From CALEUX01 sp037439945 (GTDB lineage Bacteria; Bacteroidota; Bacteroidia; Bacteroidales; Marinilabiliaceae), in contig JBBIVA010000089.1 in assembly GCA_037439945.1 (NCBI GenBank), positions 1 through 15,883 of the forward strand: 15,883 nucleotides of DNA. The letters are read 5' to 3'. Below are positions 8,008 through 14,265 of this stretch, piece after piece. The position numbers and the translations under genes were made by a program. The number at the start of each line of letters is the position of its first letter. The stretch's first letter is position 1. The notes below the pieces were generated by a model that worked only from the letters and a program-made list of their open reading frames with translations, was not told the origin of the DNA and ran no database searches.

Positions 8008-8619
8008 ATGAGATTACATCTTTATTTTTTTTTGGTAGCGTTTTTCATTTGTTGGGGAATAAATTTGCACCCCCAGGTAAAAGATCAAGGTGAAAGTAAC
8101 GACCAATTTAAAATTCTAAAAGGAAAAGTAATTGGTGGTGATACATTACCACATGTAATGTTAAAGGAGGTAGTTGTTATTCCTTCATGGAAGTTTGCAA
8201 GTCAAAGAGAATATGTTCGATATTCACGTCTGGTCCATAACATAAAGGTTACGTTGCCATATGCCCGTATTGCTTCGGGTAAGCTTTTGGAAATAAATAA
8301 CCAGCTGGCAGGTATTAAAGGGGACAAAGCAAGAAAAAAGTTTCTGAATGAGGCCGAGAAAAAGCTATTTGAAGAGTTTGAGTCCCCTCTTCGCAAACTT
8401 ACCTTTTCACAGGGTAAGCTGCTTATAAGGTTAATTGACAGGGAAACCGGCAATACCAGTTATGAGTTAATCCGTTTATATAAAGGCAAAGTTTCAGCAT
8501 TTTTCTGGCAGGGGATTGCCAGAATTTTTGGGGCTAATTTAAAGGATGAATACGACCCCGACCGGGATGACAAAATGGTTGAGCATATCATTTTACTAAT
8601 TGACAACGGATTACTTTAA
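8008..8619 (+). CDS. DUF4294 domain-containing exported protein
   Basis: The frame is open from a TTG at 7990, but I choose the ATG at 8008. It gives a clean signal sequence (MRLHLYFFLVAFFICWGIN) and a 203-residue product; the TTG start would put YDFKK before it. The mature part matches DUF4294, a family I know from Bacteroidota with no assigned function. It opens with VIGGDTLPHVMLKEVVV, then RLVHNIKVTLPYARIA, a charged helical stretch of about 45 residues, LTFSQGKLLIRLIDRETG, and ends DEYDPDRDDKMVEHII. The last segment is acidic and might bind a divalent cation. It follows sucC-nfo on the same strand and is probably in that operon. It converges on elbB with only 35 bp between stops and no visible terminator. 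Confidence 0.88.
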   Translation: MRLHLYFFLVAFFICWGINLHPQVKDQGESNDQFKILKGKVIGGDTLPHVMLKEVVVIPSWKFASQREYVRYSRLVHNIKVTLPYARIASGKLLEINNQLAGIKGDKARKKFLNEAEKKLFEEFESPLRKLTFSQGKLLIRLIDRETGNTSYELIRLYKGKVSAFFWQGIARIFGANLKDEYDPDRDDKMVEHIILLIDNGLL

Positions 8620-8654
8620 TTTCCTTAAACACGGAACAATTTGATAAGACATCC

Positions 8655-9314
8655 CTACCCAATCATTTCAATTACTTTATCCACCAGTTTTTGAGTACTG
8701 TCAGCTATTTCATCAATACGGGCATCAAGCATATAACACGGTGTTGAAATAATTTTGTTCCTATGATCAATTACAACCTGTCCCTGTGATGCTATTTTGT
8801 GCCTGCCATTCATCTTTTCAATAACATTAATCGTTCCTGTATCATTACCAACAGTAACTTCAGCACCGTCCAATATTTTGGGTATAAGTACAGGGGCAAT
8901 GCACATAACACCAATTGGTTTTCCGGAAACATGAAATTTATTTATTGCCTGTTTCACATCATTATCAATTGTAAAACCAACACCTTGAGTGGCAAAAGTG
9001 CTAAGATTTTTAGCAACTCCAAATCCGCCCGGAAATATCAGGGCATCAAATGACTGAACATCTAACTTTGAAAGTGGGGAAATATTGCCCCGTGCAATTC
9101 GGGCAGCTTCAACCAATACATTCCTTTTTTCAGGCATTTCTGCCCCTGTAATATGGTTAACAACATGATACTGGTCTGCATCAGGTGCAAATACCCGGTA
9201 ATTGGCACCTGACCTTGCAATTGCCAATAGTGTTAATACCGACTCATGAATTTCAGCACCATCATAAACCCCACATCCTGAAAGAACAACAGCTATTTCT
9301 TTTTTATTTGACAT
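8655..9314 (-). CDS. elbB: isoprenoid biosynthesis glyoxalase ElbB (DJ-1/PfpI superfamily)
   Basis: The protein has 219 residues (E. coli ElbB about 217) and aligns along its length with the ElbB/ES1 group of the DJ-1/PfpI superfamily. Visible marks are the N-terminal VVLSGCGVYDGAEIHESV (10-27), FPGGFG (94-99), and Cys138 in GVMCIAPV at the nucleophile-elbow position. Related proteins have glyoxalase III-like activity on small dicarbonyls and were linked to isoprenoid synthesis in E. coli, but the physiological role is unsettled. No isoprenoid gene is nearby. The gene is alone on its strand, convergent with the DUF4294 gene. Its 5' side faces the repeat-rich gap at 9315-9727, so the palindrome at 9470-9492 lies about 155 bp upstream of its start. 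Confidence 0.93.
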   Translation of the reverse strand: MSNKKEIAVVLSGCGVYDGAEIHESVLTLLAIARSGANYRVFAPDADQYHVVNHITGAEMPEKRNVLVEAARIARGNISPLSKLDVQSFDALIFPGGFGVAKNLSTFATQGVGFTIDNDVKQAINKFHVSGKPIGVMCIAPVLIPKILDGAEVTVGNDTGTINVIEKMNGRHKIASQGQVVIDHRNKIISTPCYMLDARIDEIADSTQKLVDKVIEMIG

Positions 9315-9443
9315 AATTCTGTGGTTTAAACTTATTAATAACTTATTTTAATTAAACTGGATTATTGAAAGTAGATTTAATTTATAACCCAACCAATTAT
9401 AAATCACTAAAGTTATTTGTAATTATACCCTTTGTCAAAAAAA

Positions 9444-9493
9444 TAAACCCAAATTTGTCTTTGCCATTTTTTCTAATGACCGTCATTAGAAAT
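9444..9493. repeat. dispersed 50-bp repeat, copy 1
   Basis: Beginning TAAACCCAAATTTGTCTTT and ending GTCATTAGAAAT, this segment is identical to 15833-15883 except that the second copy has one extra A after the TTTGTCTTT. The 3' half is a near-perfect palindrome listed separately. Identity over 50 bp in two intergenic regions 6.4 kb apart shows a repeat family, not chance. Confidence 0.92.
9470..9492. promoter_or_regulatory. palindrome with 11-bp arms (TTTCTAATGAC / GTCATTAGAAA)
   Basis: The two perfect 11-base arms flank a single central C. The shape is like a dimeric-repressor operator of the TetR type, or the hairpin end of a REP-like element. The same palindrome is preserved in copy 2 at 15860-15882. 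Its half-sites CTAATGAC and GTCATTAG recur, in swapped order, at 9659-9666 and 9639-9646. Confidence 0.6.
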
Positions 9494-9544
9494 TAATAGT
9501 CTTAAGTTATTGATTATATGCCTTATATTTTGACAAATCGCTAA

Positions 9545-9594
9545 AGAAAAACTAAAAATTTGTAATCAGAAATGCTTACAAATTAAGTTTTTCT
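9545..9594. repeat. long imperfect hairpin
   Basis: AGAAAAACT (9545-9553) pairs with AGTTTTTCT (9586-9594), and AATTTGTAA (9557-9565) pairs with TTACAAATT (9576-9584). This gives 18 bp with a 3:1 internal loop and a 10-nt apical loop. Two separate perfect 9-bp arms in register make chance unlikely. Confidence 0.7.
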
Positions 9595-9621
9595 AAAGCA
9601 GCCTGTACCTACTATTCGGTA

Positions 9622-9679
9622 GGGTTAATCCCGGCTAAGTCATTAGTTCATTGTCTTTCTAATGACTAATCCGGGTTAA
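9622..9679. repeat. long hairpin with CCCGG...GTCATTAG arms
   Basis: The left arm at 9622-9646 and the right arm at 9659-9679 pair through CCCGG, then four positions with two mismatches, then a perfect GTCATTAG / CTAATGAC stem closing a 12-nt loop. A further TTAA extension pairs outward. A smaller stem, CCTAC / GTAGG at 9608-9612 and 9619-9623, abuts it. Confidence 0.7.
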
Positions 9680-9682
9680 ACA

Positions 9683-9715
9683 AAAAAACCGCTGATTTTT
9701 TACCAGCGGTTTTTT
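9683..9715. terminator. bidirectional intrinsic terminator
   Basis: AAAAAACCGCTG (9683-9694) pairs perfectly with CAGCGGTTTTTT (9704-9715) around a 9-nt loop. On the minus strand it lies 12 bp after the stop of the thioredoxin lipoprotein gene and should end the meaB operon. On the plus strand it could equally end a transcript coming from the hairpin cluster at 9545-9679. Confidence 0.92.
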
Positions 9716-9727
9716 AAAAATTAAATA

Positions 9728-10837
9728 TTATTTTTTTCCTATTAACCCATCTAATAATTCCATTAATTCTTGGCCACGAATTTGTTTTTCAACAATTTCA
9801 CCATTGGGATTTAATAACAAGGTATTTGGAATTGACTGTACATTATATAACTGAGCAATATCCCCAATAGAATCATGAAGTAAAGTCCAATTCAAACCAT
9901 CTTCTTTAACAGCCTTTTTCCAATCTTCCTCTGATCTGTCGAGCGAAATACTCACAATTTCAAAATCTTTACCGCCAAATTTTTGATAAACCTTTCTTAG
10001 CACAGGGTTTTCTTCACGACATGGACGGCACCAGCCTGCCCAAAAATCAATAAAAACATATTTACCCCTGAAACTCTCAAGATTAATTGTTTCGCCATTA
10101 ATATCAACAAGACTGAAAGAAGGAGCTACTTTACCAATTTCAACTGCAGCTTCAAGTTCTTTTTGCATTTTAATCATTTCTAACTGCTCCGAGAAATGTA
10201 TAACATATGGATGGGCCTTAAGGGTTTTATTAAGGTTTTGTCCAATTTCTTCAAGCTCCTCTGCACTTAGTTCATTCATCATATTTAATACCAGAAAAGC
10301 TCCAACTACATTTTCGCTGTTTTTCTTAAGATAATCAACTGCATAGTTACGCTGATCCTCCCTTATTTTTCCCATATCAGCAATAATACTCTCCAGTAAA
10401 GATGCATCACCTGAAGCCTGTGCATTGTAATAATCTTCTTCCATCTTTGATGATTTATCCTTATGGGGTATTTCCTCCATAAATTTGGCATAAATATCAT
10501 TAATTTTTGATCCTTTAATTACTGCTTCTTCAACTTTTTCAGGATTCACGGTTATTGATATTTTCTTATTCTCTCCAAAAAACATAATCGGGTAACGGTT
10601 TTCTTCAAGATAAATTAAATAAACCAATGGAAATTCGGCCTTTCCCTTGAATGTAAATTCACCTTTTACAACTTCAGCTGTATCTACAGGAACAACGCCA
10701 TTAATTTCCAATCTTTTCAAATAAACTTTACCGGTAAATTCGCCATCGATTTTACCGGTAAACTTATAGCTGTCAGATGAGCAACCATAAAGCAGCCCAA
10801 TTAGCACCAAACCAATAATTAAATTCTTCATCAACAT
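9728..10837 (-). CDS. TlpA-like thioredoxin-fold lipoprotein with DUF4369-type N-terminus
   Basis: The protein has 369 residues. The signal ends with lipobox LYGC, lipidated Cys19, so it is an envelope protein. Residues about 24-110 (YKFTGKIDGEFTGKVYLKRL...) match the beta-rich DUF4369 domain common in Bacteroidota. A helical linker of about 120 residues follows. The C-terminal AhpC/TlpA thioredoxin domain (about 236-365) has the redox motif WCRPC with Cys270 and Cys273 inside FIDFWAGWCRPC, plus the cis-Pro loop QSIPNT. It should reduce or exchange disulfides in exported proteins. A second Met at codon 3 is an equally possible start. It follows meaB after 9 nt, so the two share a transcript, and a perfect terminator sits just after its stop. 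Confidence 0.92.
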   Translation of the reverse strand: MLMKNLIIGLVLIGLLYGCSSDSYKFTGKIDGEFTGKVYLKRLEINGVVPVDTAEVVKGEFTFKGKAEFPLVYLIYLEENRYPIMFFGENKKISITVNPEKVEEAVIKGSKINDIYAKFMEEIPHKDKSSKMEEDYYNAQASGDASLLESIIADMGKIREDQRNYAVDYLKKNSENVVGAFLVLNMMNELSAEELEEIGQNLNKTLKAHPYVIHFSEQLEMIKMQKELEAAVEIGKVAPSFSLVDINGETINLESFRGKYVFIDFWAGWCRPCREENPVLRKVYQKFGGKDFEIVSISLDRSEEDWKKAVKEDGLNWTLLHDSIGDIAQLYNVQSIPNTLLLNPNGEIVEKQIRGQELMELLDGLIGKK

Positions 10838-10846
10838 TCATTTAGG

Positions 10847-11959
10847 TTATTTATTAAAATACATATCAAGCAAAATTCTTGCAGCTTCAAAGGAACTTAA
10901 TTCATTATTCTGAACTTTTTTCTCAAGTTCCGGTATTTTTTCTTTTATAGCTTTTTTTTGATAGAAGCTGTTTTTTATATTTTCATTAATTGTTTCAAAC
11001 ATCCAATAACGGGATTGTTCATTTCTATGGCACATAAAAAACCCGTTTCCCCGGGTATGATTTATGTAATCAGATATCATTGTCCACACTTTATCAATGC
11101 CCGTAGCATTGATGGCTGAACAAATTTCAACCTGTGGAATCCATTTTGATTGTGAAACCGGAAACAAATGTAATGCACTTTTGAATTGAGATTGCGCAAT
11201 TAAGGCTTTTTCAATATTCTGACCATCGGCTTTGTTAATGGCAATACCATTGGCCATTTCCATAATTCCACGCTTTATCCCCTGTAATTCATCTCCTGCA
11301 CCAGCCAACATAAGGAGCAGGAAAAAATCTACCATTGAGTGAACTGCTGTTTCACTTTGTCCTACTCCAACTGTTTCAATAAAAATTGTATCAAATCCGG
11401 CTGCTTCACATAAAATAATGGTCTCCCGTGTTTTTCGTGCTACTCCACCCAGCGAACCTGCCGATGGTGAAGGCCTGATATAACAGTTTTTCATTGAGGA
11501 AAGTTTCTCCATCCTGGTTTTATCTCCCAAAATGCTCCCTTTTGACCTTTCACTGCTTGGGTCAATTGCCAATACTGCCAGCTTAACACCCTGTGAAAGT
11601 ATGTGAAGACCTAGTGTTTCTATAAAAGTACTCTTACCTGCACCGGGAACACCTGTTATTCCTATTCTAACGGATTTGCCTGAATATGGCAAACAATGAA
11701 GAATTATTTGCCTTGCCATTTCCTGATGTTCCTGTAAAGAACTTTCAACTAGGGTCACCGCTCTGCTTAGAATGGTAATATTTCCATCCAATATTCCCTG
11801 GCAGTATTCATCCAGAGATAAAACCGATCGCTTTGTTCTGAGAAATCTCTTTGCGGCATCTGAATTTACTGATGGCAATTTTTCCACTCCCTTGTTTACT
11901 CTCAAACCTTTAAATTCAGGGTCATTCTCTATATGGTGATGGCCATCTGCTAAATTCAT
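10847..11959 (-). CDS. meaB: methylmalonyl-CoA mutase-associated GTPase MeaB
   Basis: The protein has 370 residues, a G3E-family P-loop GTPase that escorts adenosylcobalamin-dependent methylmalonyl-CoA mutase and protects it from inactivation. The Walker A loop GVPGAGKST is at 103-111, AIDPSS at 131-136, GSILGDKTRM at 141-150, the switch segment ETVGVGQSE at 195-203, and the NKAD guanine-specificity motif at 242-245. The N-terminal extension of about 45 residues (ENDPEFKGLRVNKGVEKLPS) is what I expect of Bacteroidota MeaB. The mutase genes are not in the window. It heads a two-gene minus-strand unit with the thioredoxin lipoprotein 9 nt downstream. Short inverted repeats at 11975-11989 and 12002-12017 lie just upstream and may be regulatory. 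Confidence 0.95.
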   Translation of the reverse strand: MNLADGHHHIENDPEFKGLRVNKGVEKLPSVNSDAAKRFLRTKRSVLSLDEYCQGILDGNITILSRAVTLVESSLQEHQEMARQIILHCLPYSGKSVRIGITGVPGAGKSTFIETLGLHILSQGVKLAVLAIDPSSERSKGSILGDKTRMEKLSSMKNCYIRPSPSAGSLGGVARKTRETIILCEAAGFDTIFIETVGVGQSETAVHSMVDFFLLLMLAGAGDELQGIKRGIMEMANGIAINKADGQNIEKALIAQSQFKSALHLFPVSQSKWIPQVEICSAINATGIDKVWTMISDYINHTRGNGFFMCHRNEQSRYWMFETINENIKNSFYQKKAIKEKIPELEKKVQNNELSSFEAARILLDMYFNK

Positions 11960-12067
11960 ATCAAAATGTTACTACCTAAACTTTTTAGGCTATAAAAATA
12001 CCTAATATATTTATTAGTTATACCAGACTGTAAAACTAAAATAAAATTAAAACCGGAGTGTAATAGA

Positions 12068-12242
12068 TATTAATTCTACTTTGACAGATTTAAATATGGA
12101 TTCATCGTTTCACCCGGAATGACATTTTGTGGAAATAAACAGGGCGACAAAGCCCTCATTTTATGCACTTTTCAGTAGTGTCATTCCGAACGTAGTGAGG
12201 AAACTCATTTTGTTAAATTAATTTGTCAAAGTAGAATTAATA
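12068..12242. mobile_element. MITE-like non-autonomous element, 175 bp
   Basis: The ends are perfect 19-bp inverted repeats: TATTAATTCTACTTTGACA at 12068-12086 and its reverse complement at 12224-12242. Pairing continues imperfectly inward for about six bases. Inside lies a second inverted pair, CGGAATGACA (12115-12124) and TGTCATTCCG (12179-12188), and a central hairpin AGGGC / GCCCT (12141-12156). The interior GTCATTCCGAACGTAGTGAGG is of a type I recall as a common scattered repeat in Bacteroidota genomes. No open frame fits inside. The outermost bases are TA on both sides, compatible with a TA target duplication as made by IS630/Tc1-type transposases, though TA could simply be part of the inverted repeat. 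Confidence 0.7.
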
Positions 12243-12345
12243 ATCCGGGGAATCAACAATTTAAAAAATGTCTGGCTTTAAAAAGCCATAAATATCCACC
12301 TGTTAATAATTGAAATCAACAACTCAGCAACATGGCAATGAATTT

Positions 12346-12381
12346 TATTCTGCATCCCTTCTTAAACAGGGATGCAGAATA
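12346..12381 (-). terminator. hairpin after the DUF1573 gene, probable terminator
   Basis: A perfect 14-bp stem (12346-12359 with 12368-12381, core CTGCATCCCT) closes an 8-nt loop, 8 bp beyond the minus-strand stop at 12390. On the minus strand it is not followed by a good T run, so termination may be weak or the hairpin may instead protect the transcript's 3' end. Confidence 0.6.
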
Positions 12382-12389
12382 TTTTAAAA

Positions 12390-13469
12390 TTAATTAGTAA
12401 TGTTGGCAGATATCCTTAACAACATTGTACTTTTCTTAGGGTCGTTGGAATATACAGTTATAGACTGGTTTTGACGCCCTTCTCTACCCCTGGAATCAAA
12501 AGCCACAATAATATTGGCGGTTTCTCCAGGTAATATGTTTGTTTTATCGGGCTGGGTAGCTGTACAGCCACATGAAGCTTTTACCTTTCGTAAAACTAAT
12601 GGTGTTTTTCCTTTATTGGTTACATTAAATGTATGACTAACCTTATCACCGGTTTTTATATCTCCAAAATCAAAAGAAATCTCACTAAATTGAATATCAG
12701 GAGCATTTTCAAGTTGGTCAGCGCTCATTTTTGAGAAATCTTCCTCAATGGTTGCACTAACGCTCAACCTGTTATCACTATTTTGCACACCATTGATTGT
12801 CAAAAACACCTGATCAACAATAAATCCCCAATCTGAAATTTTATTTGCATCAAATAGTGCCACAATATTTCCTTTGCCTCCTGGTGCAAGAATTGGTGGC
12901 TCCAATTTTAAAATTAAGTGGCCCGGTAATCCAGAAAATGAGATATTCATAGCCTGTTTTGATGTATTTACAATTTCAAGCCTTTCTGTTTTTTGACTTC
13001 CAGGCTCAACCCTGGTAAAAGAAAGATGTGATGATTTTAATCTCAAATCGCCCATTTGGCGAGGGTAAATATCCTCAAGAGTTTGAACTTTTGGTACAAC
13101 AACTCCAATTATTCTCAAAGTTTCATTTGGTTGCTGGGAATTAGAAATAACGGTTATAGATTTGTTAAAACTACCCGGCCTGTTACGTGGATCAAAAGTA
13201 GCCTTAAGGGTTCCTTTACCACCCGGTTGGATTGGGGTCCTTGTCCATTCCGGAGTTGTACATCCACATGAAGCCTGCACATTGTGTATAACCAATGGCT
13301 GCCCCCCTTTATTTGTAAATTCAAAGGTATATGATACAGGGCCTCCATCCTCTTTAACTTCACCAAAATCGTGGATCAATTTACCAAAGGTAAGAACTGG
13401 TTTTGCATTTTGGGCATTTAACCCAATAAACATCCCAAGGATAATAACAAAAACAAATTGCTTCATCAC
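12390..13469 (-). CDS. exported DUF1573 protein with tandem Ig-like domains
   Basis: The protein has 359 residues. A signal peptide ends near LNA-QN (residue 19) and there is no lipobox, so the product is probably periplasmic or secreted. Two good DUF1573 domains are seen: residues about 25-125 with HDFGEVKEDGGPVSYTF and the SCGCT motif at 67-71, and residues about 258-357 with FDFGDIKTGDKVSHTF and SCGCT at 299-303. A middle unit (about 130-245) has the same beta-sandwich pattern (LEIVN, PPILAPGGKGNIVALFD) but lacks the Cys-Gly-Cys motif. DUF1573 is an Ig-like fold common in Bacteroidota envelope proteins with no assigned biochemical role; the paired cysteines could bind metal or form a disulfide. 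The gene stands alone. The second Met (codon 2) is an alternative start. Confidence 0.9.
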   Translation of the reverse strand: MMKQFVFVIILGMFIGLNAQNAKPVLTFGKLIHDFGEVKEDGGPVSYTFEFTNKGGQPLVIHNVQASCGCTTPEWTRTPIQPGGKGTLKATFDPRNRPGSFNKSITVISNSQQPNETLRIIGVVVPKVQTLEDIYPRQMGDLRLKSSHLSFTRVEPGSQKTERLEIVNTSKQAMNISFSGLPGHLILKLEPPILAPGGKGNIVALFDANKISDWGFIVDQVFLTINGVQNSDNRLSVSATIEEDFSKMSADQLENAPDIQFSEISFDFGDIKTGDKVSHTFNVTNKGKTPLVLRKVKASCGCTATQPDKTNILPGETANIIVAFDSRGREGRQNQSITVYSNDPKKSTMLLRISANITN

Positions 13470-13557
13470 TACAAATTTTTATTTTTAATATTATAAAGGT
13501 GCATCTTAAATGCAAAAAATAGCTAAATGAGTTTTTTAAAAGGTTGAATTACTGATA

Positions 13558-13571
13558 TTTGGTTAACCAAA
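13558..13571. promoter_or_regulatory. perfect 14-bp palindrome TTTGGTTAACCAAA
   Basis: It sits 88 bp upstream of the DUF1573 gene start on the minus strand. Perfect two-fold symmetry with G/C positions is unusual in this AT-rich gap and is what an operator for a dimeric regulator looks like. No regulator gene is nearby to support it. Confidence 0.4.
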
Positions 13572-13813
13572 ACCACATATTAAAGAAATTTATCCAATAG
13601 TTTTTAATTGAATAATACAATATTTAATGTAACCCGCAATTAAAATTATAAATAATCATTCCATTTTCGATTATGGTATCACAGCACCTAAAATAACTAA
13701 CAAAATTACAGAAATTATGCCATCTTAAATTAATTTTCGGAAATTTATAAACCCTAACAGATATAAGTTTTAGAATTTTGCATTTATACGCGGGAACGAC
13801 CATTTTGTTATCA

Positions 13814-13850
13814 TATACCAAATCCATTAATTAATTTACCACTTGGTATA
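13814..13850. repeat. inverted repeat TATACCAA / TTGGTATA
   Basis: Perfect 8-bp arms at 13814-13821 and 13843-13850 are separated by 21 bp, two helical turns, so both half-sites would face the same side of the DNA. The half-site shares ACCAA with the palindrome at 13558-13571. Confidence 0.35.
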
Positions 13851-14132
13851 AGAATGGTTTTTTGAAATTTTTTCAGATAATAATATAAACAAGATTATTG
13901 AATTGATTATATAAATATTATCCAACCAAAAAATATCGTTTAATTTTCATTTTCCAAATACTGGTAATTAAATAAAAGCTCCATTTGCTAAATTACTGTT
14001 ATTTTAATTAAATCTTTTTCATGGGTAATAATTATACATTTGAAAAAGAGTTCAATAAACATATTCCAATCAAACATTTACCATAATTTTCAGGTTTGTT
14101 TTTAAAAGGATTATTATAATTCAGGATATTTT

Positions 14133-14165
14133 TTTGGCTAATTCAGAAACCAAATAATATATTTG
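14133..14165 (+). promoter_or_regulatory. Bacteroidota-type promoter for the M20 amidohydrolase
   Basis: TTTG at 14133-14136 and TATATTTG at 14158-14165 match both promoter boxes exactly with a 21-bp spacer. Transcription would begin near 14172, giving a leader of about 95 nt before the ATG at 14266. Confidence 0.6.
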
Positions 14166-14265
14166 TTTATTCACTTAAAAAAATAATTTACCTTATTAAC
14201 ATTTACTTAACCAAATTCAGTTTTGTTTTTGGAAATTAGTTAAATGAATTTCCTTATTTATTCCA

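Larger units (their letters stand above)
9315..9727. other. 413-bp intergenic gap rich in inverted repeats
   Basis: No protein-coding frame is supported. The gap lies upstream of elbB and downstream of the thioredoxin lipoprotein, both on the minus strand. It contains one copy of a dispersed repeat with a palindrome (9444-9493), an 18-bp imperfect stem (9545-9594), a 5-bp stem (9608-9623), a long stem (9622-9679) and an intrinsic terminator (9683-9715). Such a density of structure suggests a small RNA, a non-autonomous mobile element, or both. Confidence 0.7.
11960..12389. other. 430-bp intergenic gap with a MITE-like element
   Basis: No gene is seen. Left part: short inverted repeats near the meaB start, CCTAAA / TTTAGG (11975-11989) and CTAATA / TATTAG (12002-12017). 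Middle: the 175-bp inverted-repeat element at 12068-12242. Right: a small hairpin TGGCTTT / AAAGCCA (12273-12288) and the 14-bp stem at 12346-12381 next to the DUF1573 gene stop. Confidence 0.65.
13470..14265. other. 796-bp AT-rich intergenic gap
   Basis: This is the longest gap in the window, between the divergent DUF1573 and amidohydrolase genes. A 67-codon minus-strand frame at 13624-13827 is not supported as a gene. Visible structure is limited to a perfect palindrome at 13558-13571, an inverted repeat at 13814-13850, a small stem TGCAT / ATGCA at 13500-13514, and a good promoter at 14133-14165. The remainder (about 13860-14120) shows nothing I recognise. Confidence 0.6.

Noticed and set aside
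9444..9715. CRISPR array or integron attC cluster
   Set aside because: The repeats are inverted and of different lengths, with no regular direct repeat/spacer pattern, no cas or integrase gene, and no attC core-site pattern.
5910..11959. A single succinyl-CoA/methylmalonyl-CoA operon linking sucC and meaB
   Set aside because: They are on opposite strands about 3.7 kb apart with elbB and a repeat-rich gap between them, and no mutase, epimerase or carboxylase gene is present. Only the shared metabolite links them.
13624..13827. Minus-strand open frame of 67 codons in the long intergenic gap
   Set aside because: The composition is that of translated AT-rich non-coding DNA (many Ile, Asn, Phe, Tyr, Lys), with no domain, no signal peptide, no recognisable promoter and no operon context.
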